This document shows positions 1 to 5,310 of a DNA stretch of 10,106 nt, in pieces. The notes below the pieces were generated by a model. The model worked only from the letters and a program-made list of their open reading frames with translations, ran no database searches and was not told where the DNA came from. A program made the translations under genes and the position numbers. Source of the stretch: Bacteroidota bacterium (lineage in GTDB: Bacteria > Bacteroidota > Bacteroidia > Chitinophagales > Chitinophagaceae); contig VBAU01000091.1 in the NCBI GenBank assembly GCA_005883855.1, positions 802-10,907 of the forward strand. The letters are read 5' to 3'. The first letter of the stretch is position 1. Each line of letters begins with the position of its first letter.

Positions 1-436
1 GTTGAATTTTCTTACTGTCAGTTCCTACAGTTTGTGATTGTCCGGCCAAATGTTCAACCACTTTGACTACTGCTTTTTCAATGCCTCTTTTCAGATCCAT
101 GGGATTTGCGCCAGCAGCTACATTTTTTAAACCCTCACTGATGATGGACTGAGCAAGAACGGTGGCTGTTGTTGTACCATCACCTGCAATATCTGCGGTT
201 TTTGATGCAACTTCCTTCAGCATTTGTGCGCCCATATTTTCAATCGGGTCTTCGAGTTCAATCTCTTTTGCTACAGTCACTCCATCCTTGGTTATGCCAG
301 GAGCACCAAATTTTTTTTCTAAGACAACATTACGACCCTTGGGACCTAATGTTACCCTTACAGCGTTGGACAATATGTCAACGCCTTTTTTCATTTTATT
401 TCTTGCTTCAATATCGAAGAAGAGTTGTTTTGCCAT
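1..436 (-). CDS. groEL: Chaperonin GroEL, N-terminal 145 residues (cut by window edge)
   Basis: This is the 60-kDa chaperonin subunit, which forms the double-ring ATP-driven folding chamber in the cytoplasm and works with the GroES cap. Translation from the ATG at 436 begins MAKQLFFDIEARNKMKKGVD. It continues through the family landmarks in order: TLGPKGRNV (about residues 29-37), ITKDGVTVAKEI (48-59, with the nucleotide-site Asp51) and the ATP-binding GDGTTTAT (85-92, Asp86). It then reaches the start of the intermediate domain with ANPMDLKRGIEKAV. The reading frame is open to base 1, and the rest of the roughly 545-residue protein lies outside the window. It sits 68 bases downstream of groES on the same strand, the usual groES-groEL order, and is presumably co-transcribed with it. 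No terminator is visible between the two genes. The identification is secure. Confidence 0.98.
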   Translation of the reverse strand, partial: MAKQLFFDIEARNKMKKGVDILSNAVRVTLGPKGRNVVLEKKFGAPGITKDGVTVAKEIELEDPIENMGAQMLKEVASKTADIAGDGTTTATVLAQSIISEGLKNVAAGANPMDLKRGIEKAVVKVVEHLAGQSQTVGTDSKKIQ

Positions 437-504
437 ATGTTTTAGTTTGAAGTTTTAAAATTTAGATTCGGTCATTTGCATGTAAATTGACTCATTACCT
501 TGAC

Positions 505-786
505 TTATACTATAGCCAGGATGTCGCTTTCTCGCATGATAAGATAATCTTCACCATCGATTTGGATTTCAGTTCCGGCATATTTCCCGTATAAAACAGT
601 ATTGCCAGGTTTCACCGTCACCGGCTCGTCTTTTTTGCCGGGTCCTGCAGCGATAACAGTACCTCGTTGAGGTTTTTCTTTTGCAGTGTCAGGAATAATA
701 ATACCGCCAGCTGTCTTTTCTTCCGCAGCGGCTGGCTTCACAATAACCCTGTCATGAAGCGGAGTAACATTTAACTTCTTAGCCAT
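505..786 (-). CDS. groES: Co-chaperonin GroES
   Basis: This is the 10-kDa lid of the GroEL folding chamber. The 93-residue product has the normal family length. It shows the N-terminal signature LHDRVIVKP (residues 10-18). The mobile loop follows, with the GroEL-contacting hydrophobic tripeptide inside GGIIIP (27-32), and then the conserved GTVIAAGPG stretch (42-50). GNTVLYGKYAGTEI and a final ESDILAIV complete the beta-barrel. The ATG at 786 is the only sensible start because it gives the canonical MAKKLNVTPL opening. It is the first gene of the groESL operon. Its upstream region holds a TAnnTTTG-like element and a TGGCAC motif (separate entry). I found no clear CIRCE inverted repeat, so HrcA control is not supported here. 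Confidence 0.98.
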   Translation of the reverse strand: MAKKLNVTPLHDRVIVKPAAAEEKTAGGIIIPDTAKEKPQRGTVIAAGPGKKDEPVTVKPGNTVLYGKYAGTEIQIDGEDYLIMRESDILAIV

Positions 787-856
787 AGTTGTATTGATTT
801 TTTGAGATTTTACAATGAATCAAATCCCCGGTTGTATGGAGATGAGTTTGGGACGG

Positions 857-880
857 CAAAGGTAGGCGAATAATGTGCCA
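857..880 (-). promoter_or_regulatory. Candidate groESL promoter (TACCTTTG; overlapping TGGCAC/TCGC)
   Basis: On the minus strand, TACCTTTG (857-864) matches the Bacteroidota -7 consensus TAnnTTTG exactly. It would give a leader of roughly 65-70 nucleotides before groES. A good -33 TTTG is not visible 17-23 bases upstream. Immediately upstream on the same strand lies TGGCAC (875-880), with TCGC at 866-869. This spacing resembles a sigma-54 -24/-12 promoter with an imperfect -12 element. Which element is used cannot be decided from sequence alone. Confidence 0.45.
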
Positions 881-934
881 CTTGGAGAAGTATATGAAAA
901 AATTTCAGGAAGACGGGTGATTATTACTTTCTAA

Positions 935-959
935 TTGAAAAAACCGGAAATTTTTTCAA
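935..959. repeat. Perfect 9-bp inverted repeat between groES and the small plus-strand gene
   Basis: TTGAAAAAA (935-943) and TTTTTTCAA (951-959) form a perfect inverted repeat around the 7-base spacer CCGGAAA. It lies between two divergently oriented genes, 150 bases upstream of groES. It is A/T-rich, so any hairpin would be weak. It could be a regulatory site, or chance in an AT-rich spacer. Confidence 0.4.
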
Positions 960-984
960 GTCCTCACTGTCAAATTTTCACTAA

Positions 985-1245
985 ATGCCAACTGGGTACG
1001 GCATTTATAAAGAATTTTTCTACTCGATCTTTCTTTTCAACCTTCAAACCATCGACTATGACGAAGGAAAATCTGGAAAACTGACCCTACATCAACTTTG
1101 TGACTTGTTAGTGGAAAATACGACCTTCTTACTTGACTCAATAGAAAAAAGGGCTGATGGCATTACCCTGCGGGATCAGAAGCGCAAAGTTGAGCTTCTC
1201 CAGGAGCTAATAATTAAAAAAAGAAAGCTCGATGGAACTGCTTGA
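985..1245 (+). CDS. Small hypothetical protein, possibly frameshifted near its true start
   Basis: I do not recognise this protein. The open frame encodes 86 residues. The last ~50 (LTLHQLCDLLVENTTFLL onward) look like a genuine soluble helical protein, with a strongly charged C-terminus rich in Lys, Arg and Glu. The first ~30 (MPTGYGIYKEFFYSIF...) look like translated upstream DNA. A more natural start exists at 1058, in another frame: it reads MTKENLEN and then hits a stop at 1082-1084. One extra A in the run at 1077-1080 would join it to the main frame as MTKENLEKLTLHQL, giving a 62-residue protein. No Shine-Dalgarno is evident before either ATG. The stop at 1245 lies 2 bases from the convergent aroC stop. 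The coding nature of residues 31-86 is likely; the N-terminus is uncertain. Confidence 0.6.
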   Translation: MPTGYGIYKEFFYSIFLFNLQTIDYDEGKSGKLTLHQLCDLLVENTTFLLDSIEKRADGITLRDQKRKVELLQELIIKKRKLDGTA

Positions 1246-1247
1246 GG

Positions 1248-2741
1248 TTATTGAGTGCTTATACGTGGTATTCTTTGCTCCAGCATTATTAAATCGGCCA
1301 AAACAATGGCGGTCACCGCTTCTAAGATAACGGGTACCCGAAGAGCGATACACAGGTCATGGCGACCCTTTACGGAGGCGTCTTCAACTTTACCAGTGTT
1401 CCAGTTTAAGGTATTCTGTTCTTTTGGAGTGGACGATGTTGGCTTAATGGCAATTCGAAAAACGAGTTCGTTCCCATTTGTCAATCCTCCCACTATGCCA
1501 CCGGCGTGATTTGTCCTGGTCCTGCCATCCATATTTTCGATGGCGTCATTGTGTTCGCTGCCAAACATTTTGGCAGCGGCAAAACCCGTCCCAAACTCAA
1601 TCCCGCGCACGGCAGGAATGGCAAACACAATATGGCTCAAGAGGGATTCAGCGGAATCAAAAAATGGTTCACCTAAACCGATGGGCAAGCCGATTGCCCG
1701 GCATTCGATAATTCCGCCAATGGAATCTTTTTTATCAATGGCCTTTTGGAGTCCCTTATCTAAATCCGTCTCGCCGCCAATTTCAAGGATGTTGGAAGTG
1801 ATGGTGATGCCATTTAAGACACTTAAGACCTCACCCTCCAGCTCCCTCTCCAAAGGAGAGGGAGAGTCACCCTCCGATTCCAGAGCATTCTCTATTTCTT
1901 TGAGGACCCAATCCATTTTTTTCAATACATCATCGTTTTCGAATCTCACAAGGCGGTACCCATTTCTTGATAAGATCTTTGTCCTTTCTGCATCAAGTTT
2001 CTTTTGTTCTTCCTCATGATGGTATTCTCCGTCTACTTCAATGACCAGCTTTCTTTCAATGCAAACGAAATCGGGAATATAACCTTCGATCGGATGTTGT
2101 CTTCTGAACTTACAGCCTTTAACTTTTCTATTCCTTAGCTGTCCCCATAATTTCTCTTCAGCCTCTGTTGGATTTTGCCTGTTTTCTTTTGCATAAACGG
2201 AAACAGTTTTCCATTGATCGGCGCTGTTTGTAAGGTAGCCAGGAGCATTTGGGTCTTGGCCAGCCCCTCTCCTTTGGAGAGGGGTTTGGGGTGAGGTCTC
2301 TACTTGCCTCAATATTTTTTTTGCAATTACGCCAGCCGCCACGATTGCTACCGTTAGCCGTCCACTGAAATGACCGCTGCCACGATAGTCTTCAAAGCCG
2401 GCAAATTTTTTATGAGCCACAAAGTCGGCGTGTCCCGGCCTGGGTACGTCGCGCTGTTTTTCATAGTCCCCACTTCGAACGTTTTTGTTCTCGAACAGAA
2501 TGGTGATTGGCGCTCCAGTGGCTTTGTTGTTGAAGATCCCACTTTTGAAAATCGGTAGATCTTCTTCTTGCCTTGGCGTGGTTCCTTTTTGCGTACCTCC
2601 CTTCCGTCGTTCCAGATCCGGTAAGAAGTCGTCAACGATTAATGGTAAGCCAGCCGGGCATCCGTCCACAACAATGCCCACCGACTCGCCATGCGATTCA
2701 CCAAAAATTGAAATGCGAAATAATCTGCCGAAGCTATTCAT
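1248..2741 (-). CDS. aroC: Chorismate synthase with an inserted DUF559 nuclease domain
   Basis: AroC converts 5-enolpyruvylshikimate-3-phosphate to chorismate, with reduced FMN as cofactor, in the cytoplasm. The 497-residue product is about 140-150 residues longer than usual. The enzyme core is complete in two parts. Residues 1-146 contain the FGESHG signature (13-18, His17), RPGHAD (101-106, His104) and SGRLTVAIVAAG. Residues ~308-497 contain DSIGGIIECRAIGLPIGLGEP, GSEHND (394-399), NHAGGIVGGLTNG (411-423), KPTSS (433-437) and GRHDLC (459-464, Asp462). Between them, residues ~147-306 are foreign. They begin with repeat-encoded TSPQTPLQRRGAG. A DUF559 domain follows at ~180-287 with motif residues Asp224 (YIPDF), Glu235 and Asp237 (IEVDG) and His241. 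The insert ends with repeat-encoded SPSPLERELEGEV. The insertion falls between the AKKILRQ helix and the next strand (ITITSNILEIGG), a loop position. The start overlaps the aroA stop by 8 bases, which suggests translational coupling. No in-frame stop interrupts the insert, so a chimeric enzyme is predicted. Confidence 0.95.
   Translation of the reverse strand: MNSFGRLFRISIFGESHGESVGIVVDGCPAGLPLIVDDFLPDLERRKGGTQKGTTPRQEEDLPIFKSGIFNNKATGAPITILFENKNVRSGDYEKQRDVPRPGHADFVAHKKFAGFEDYRGSGHFSGRLTVAIVAAGVIAKKILRQVETSPQTPLQRRGAGQDPNAPGYLTNSADQWKTVSVYAKENRQNPTEAEEKLWGQLRNRKVKGCKFRRQHPIEGYIPDFVCIERKLVIEVDGEYHHEEEQKKLDAERTKILSRNGYRLVRFENDDVLKKMDWVLKEIENALESEGDSPSPLERELEGEVLSVLNGITITSNILEIGGETDLDKGLQKAIDKKDSIGGIIECRAIGLPIGLGEPFFDSAESLLSHIVFAIPAVRGIEFGTGFAAAKMFGSEHNDAIENMDGRTRTNHAGGIVGGLTNGNELVFRIAIKPTSSTPKEQNTLNWNTGKVEDASVKGRHDLCIALRVPVILEAVTAIVLADLIMLEQRIPRISTQ
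1827..1866 (+). repeat. Palindromic repeat, first end of the aroC insert
   Basis: GACCTCACC is followed by a perfect hairpin: CTCCCTCTCC (1842-1851), loop AAA, GGAGAGGGAG (1855-1864). It is the same repeat family as at 2261-2298 and 3526-3576, here in opposite orientation to both. Read through on the minus strand it encodes SPSPLERELEGEV in aroC. Confidence 0.9.
2261..2298 (-). repeat. Palindromic repeat, second end of the aroC insert
   Basis: CCCCTCTCC (2264-2272), loop TTT and GGAGAGGGG (2276-2284) form a perfect 9-bp hairpin, followed by TTTGGGGTGAGGTC. The reverse complement begins GACCTCACCCC, matching the opposite end of the insert. On the minus strand it encodes TSPQTPLQRRGA, nearly the same peptide as the aroA copy. 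Confidence 0.9.
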
Positions 2742-4092
2742 GAAATTTTATCTTAGAGCTTAAAGATACATCAGCGCCTATTTTAATTAAATCATCAAAA
2801 AAGTCCGGGTAAGATTTTTTTACGGCATCTGCTTCCTCGATCAACGTTTCACCTTTTGCTTTCAATGCGGCCACGGCACAAGCCATAGCAATTCGGTGAT
2901 CATGATGAGAATGAACTTTCGCACCGGTCAAACCACCCCCACCATAAATGATCATTATGTCATCATGTGTTTCAATTTTCACTCCCATTTTGCCAAACTC
3001 TTGCTGCAACGAAACGGCCCTATTACTTTCCTTGTGGGTTAACCGATCCACTCCAACCACCTTTGTTTCGCCATTGCAGTATGAAGCCAGCGTCACAAGT
3101 GGAGGAAACAAATCCGGACAATCAGTAGCATCAATCTCAAAAGGTTTCATTTGCGAAGGACGAATCTTTATCCCTTTTGCTTCAATGGCGAAACTTGCAT
3201 TCGCCCGGCTGAGCGCCTCCAGAACAGTCTTGTCAGCCTGAGTCGAGTTCATATCCAGGCCCCGGATCGTAATGGGACCCGCGATGGCACCCGCCACAAG
3301 CAAGAATGCGCCCCCGCTCCAATCGCCTTCAACAGTGTATTCGTGAGTCGTGTCCCGATAGCTATCGGGACGTGAGTCGTGAGTATCAAAGCTAAAAACA
3401 AAGTTCTCATAATTCCTGTTCTCCGGGACATCTAGTCCAAACCTTTTCAATACATCCAACGTGAGATCGATGTAAGGTTTGCTTGTCAAGTTGCGAACTT
3501 TTATAGAAACGTTCGATTCATCGGAGTCTTTGAAGGCCCCACTCCTTTGGAGAGGGGTGCGGGGTGAGGTCTTTGAGGAGTACGCCATCAACAACCCCGT
3601 GAGAAATTGTGAGCTTAATGAACCGTCGATCTCGATGTTTTTGGGTAGCAGCGGACCTTTGATTCTTATCGGCAACCTTCCCTTGTTGGATTCCACCTCC
3701 ACGCCAAGTTGTGGCAATACCTCGTCAAAAAAATCCATCGGCCGATTTAATAAACTTCCTTCTCCATAAATGGTGATTGGTTTATCCGCAAGAGCGATAA
3801 TGGGTGTAAACATTCGAATACTTAAGCCACTTTCTCCACAGTTCACATCGGTGGTGACAGGATTAACGCCCGAACTAGTAATGATCAAATCTTCATCCTG
3901 GAATATTACTTCCGCCCCCAATCTTCTGACTATATCCAGCGCGGCTTTATCGTCGTCAGAATGACCAGGATGATGGATGATGGATCTTCCCCTCGAGAGT
4001 AATGCCGCTGCACAAGCGCGCTGCATCGAACTTTTTGAAGCCGGTGCATGAATGGCCCCGCTCAAATTGGATGGATGAATAACAGCAAACAT
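2734..4092 (-). CDS. aroA: 3-phosphoshikimate 1-carboxyvinyltransferase (EPSP synthase) with two repeat insertions
   Basis: AroA joins shikimate-3-phosphate and phosphoenolpyruvate to give EPSP, the substrate of AroC. The 452-residue product carries the expected motifs: PASKSSMQR with Lys20, NCGESGLSIRMF (84-95), SLSSQFLTGLLMA (158-170), SKPYIDLTLDV (204-214), VEGDWSGGAFLLVAGA (254-269), DCPDLFPPL (324-332, Asp327), KESNRA (354-359) and HHDHRIAMA (396-404). Two segments look foreign. Residues ~173-192 (KTSPRTPLQRSGAFKD) come from the GACCTCACC palindrome. Residues ~238-250 (HDSRPDSYRDTTH) come from a second palindrome. Both fall where E. coli AroA has loops between secondary-structure elements, so activity is plausibly preserved. 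The gene starts directly after the aroB stop and overlaps aroC by 8 bases. Confidence 0.96.
   Translation of the reverse strand: MFAVIHPSNLSGAIHAPASKSSMQRACAAALLSRGRSIIHHPGHSDDDKAALDIVRRLGAEVIFQDEDLIITSSGVNPVTTDVNCGESGLSIRMFTPIIALADKPITIYGEGSLLNRPMDFFDEVLPQLGVEVESNKGRLPIRIKGPLLPKNIEIDGSLSSQFLTGLLMAYSSKTSPRTPLQRSGAFKDSDESNVSIKVRNLTSKPYIDLTLDVLKRFGLDVPENRNYENFVFSFDTHDSRPDSYRDTTHEYTVEGDWSGGAFLLVAGAIAGPITIRGLDMNSTQADKTVLEALSRANASFAIEAKGIKIRPSQMKPFEIDATDCPDLFPPLVTLASYCNGETKVVGVDRLTHKESNRAVSLQQEFGKMGVKIETHDDIMIIYGGGGLTGAKVHSHHDHRIAMACAVAALKAKGETLIEEADAVKKSYPDFFDDLIKIGADVSLSSKIKFHE
3342..3381. repeat. 20-bp perfect palindrome flanked by 11-bp direct repeats, inside aroA
   Basis: The core at 3352-3371 is a perfect palindrome (GTCCCGATAG/CTATCGGGAC). 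On either side is an identical CGTGAGTCGTG (3342-3352 and 3371-3381), each overlapping the palindrome by one base. It encodes about 13 extra residues just before the conserved EYTVEGDW segment of AroA. From memory, GATAGCTATC-centred palindromes recur in Bacteroidota genomes; that needs a search. Confidence 0.85.
3526..3576 (-). repeat. Solitary GACCTCACC palindromic repeat inside aroA
   Basis: CCCCACTCC (3537-3545), TTT and GGAGAGGGG form a hairpin with one mismatch, followed by TGCGGGGTGAGGTC. It matches the repeat at 2261-2298 in aroC and has the same orientation. An 8-base direct repeat GTCTTTGA bounds it (3526-3533 and 3569-3576), a possible target duplication, although the last copy partly overlaps the repeat terminus. 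It is translated as KTSPRTPLQRSGAF. Confidence 0.88.
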
Positions 4093-5112
4093 TTATAGGT
4101 CCTCAAAAATTTTTTCGAACTCTTCTAAGGAAATTGTTTTGATAATCCCTTTGCCGATCCTTTGCAGCACTACGTAGTGAATGTCATTTCTCTCTCTTTT
4201 CTTGTCCATCTTCAGCACGTTAAAAACTTTTTGCTTGTCGAATTCACTGAACGTAGGAAGCCCATATTTGCGAAGTACGCTGGTTACCCGATCGGCCTCT
4301 TTGAAACCAGCAATTCTCTCAGATATGACGGATGCGTATGTCATTCCAATTGAAATGGCCTGCCCATGAGACAATTCGTATTGATTCTCCAATGCATGTC
4401 CGAGCGTGTGACCGAAGTTCAAAAGTTTTCTGTCTCCTTTTTCAAATTCATCCTGCTGAACAATCCTGGTTTTCAGAATGGCATTGCGCTGGATCAATTT
4501 ACAAACGAGCGTCTTTCGCCCCTGGTATTTTTTTAGCGAGCTAGCTTCCAGTTCGCGGAACATTCCAACATCCTTGATGCATGCATGCTTAATAATCTCT
4601 GCAAAACCGTTTATCCATTCAGATTGGGGAAGACTGTTCAAAAAGACCAGGTCGTGTAAAATAAATGAAGGCTGCCGGATAGTACCTACCAGGTTTTTGT
4701 AAACTCCGACATCAATTCCATTTTTACCACCGATCGACGCATCGACAAGAGATAGCAACGTGGTAGGCAGGAAACCAAATTTGATACCTCGCATGTAAAC
4801 ACAGGCGGTATAGCCGGTGATATCGGTTACTACTCCTCCTCCAACGCCGATCAATGTGGTTTTCCTGTCGGCTTCCATAGTGATCAGTTGTTCAACAATA
4901 GCGTCAACCGTCGCCTGCGTTTTGTATTCCTCACCAGGCTTAAGGATAATTACATTCCAGTTTTTAAACCGCTTCTGATGGCTGCCGTAGACATTTTCAT
5001 CGGTGATGATGATAGAGTTCCTTTGGTCAACAATTTCTTTCAGGTGGCTGATGCCGTATTCGAGATAGTAATCGGTTGTTGAGTTGGAAAATTTGTAAGT
5101 TAGTTTCTTCAT
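4093..5112 (-). CDS. aroB: 3-dehydroquinate synthase
   Basis: AroB cyclises DAHP to 3-dehydroquinate using NAD+ and a divalent metal. From the chosen ATG at 5112 the protein has 339 residues, close to the family norm. Motifs by this numbering are: PGEEYKT (59-65); the nucleotide-binding GVGGGVVTDITGY (89-101); PTTLLSLVDASIGGKNGID (116-134, Lys130); GFAEIIKHA (169-177, metal ligand Glu172); LNFGHTLGHALE (231-242, His235 and His239); and SHGQAISIGM (248-257, His249). The frame stays open 26 codons further upstream to an ATG at 5190. That extension (MNFCCVALLYCNN...) has no family counterpart, whereas MKKLTYKFS is a typical opening, so 5112 is preferred. The stop codon directly abuts the aroA ATG, indicating one transcript. 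Confidence 0.96.
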   Translation of the reverse strand: MKKLTYKFSNSTTDYYLEYGISHLKEIVDQRNSIIITDENVYGSHQKRFKNWNVIILKPGEEYKTQATVDAIVEQLITMEADRKTTLIGVGGGVVTDITGYTACVYMRGIKFGFLPTTLLSLVDASIGGKNGIDVGVYKNLVGTIRQPSFILHDLVFLNSLPQSEWINGFAEIIKHACIKDVGMFRELEASSLKKYQGRKTLVCKLIQRNAILKTRIVQQDEFEKGDRKLLNFGHTLGHALENQYELSHGQAISIGMTYASVISERIAGFKEADRVTSVLRKYGLPTFSEFDKQKVFNVLKMDKKRERNDIHYVVLQRIGKGIIKTISLEEFEKIFEDL

Positions 5113-5289
5113 GAACGCATCGAAGAGGCCGTTTGTGAAATGTCCAATAGAATTGTTACAGTACAAGAGTGCGACGCAACAGAAGTTCAATAGTAATTCA
5201 AAAGCTGGTATCCAAATAACCCACCGCGGTTTCCTGGATTAAGCGGTCTACTTAGTTCGCCGCTCCCAGGAGGGAATGATTCAACATTG

Positions 5290-5305
5290 ACCATTCACCA
5301 TTCAC
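5290..5305. repeat. Short 7-bp tandem repeat in the aroB leader spacer
   Basis: ACCATTC is repeated twice, followed by AC, in the 198-base spacer (5113-5310) between the DAHP synthase stop and the aroB start. The spacer is otherwise unremarkable. I see no strong terminator and only a weak TACTATTG match to TAnnTTTG. It is unclear whether aroB has its own promoter or is read from the upstream gene. Confidence 0.4.
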
Positions 5306-5310
5306 GACAT

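Larger units (their letters stand above)
1827..2298 (-). mobile_element. Palindrome-bounded DUF559 nuclease cassette inside aroC
   Basis: This 472-base block begins with GACCTCACC (1827-1835) and ends with its complement GGTGAGGTC (2290-2298). Each end also carries a nearly identical hairpin sequence, so the block has inverted-repeat ends facing outward. Between them lies a DUF559 domain (aroC residues ~180-287). This family is related to Vsr-type very-short-patch endonucleases and the PD-(D/E)XK fold, and the expected acidic and His residues are present. No ATG in this frame precedes the nuclease segment, so it appears to depend on aroC translation. No convincing target-site duplication is seen. 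The end-to-end length is 3n+1, so the in-frame result needed a small extra indel or a different boundary. That this is a mobile unit is inference from structure; the domain and repeat ends are directly visible. Confidence 0.7.

Noticed and set aside
787..984. CIRCE operator upstream of groES
   Set aside because: No TTAGCACTC-N9-GAGTGCTAA-like pair found; the only inverted repeat is AT-rich and unrelated.
1827..2298. Intein or group I intron in aroC
   Set aside because: No intein N-terminal Cys/Ser block, no C-terminal His-Asn followed by Cys/Ser/Thr, no LAGLIDADG or HNH motif, and the reading frame continues through the insert. An intron is unnecessary to explain it.
1821..2305. ACTT on both sides of the aroC insert (1821-1824 and 2302-2305) as a target-site duplication
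   Set aside because: Only four bases, positioned asymmetrically relative to the inverted ends. The spacing of 481 bases is 3n+1 and would have broken the reading frame.
5113..5190. Extended aroB start at 5190
   Set aside because: The extra 26 residues have no counterpart in dehydroquinate synthases; MKKLTYKFS at 5112 is a standard start.
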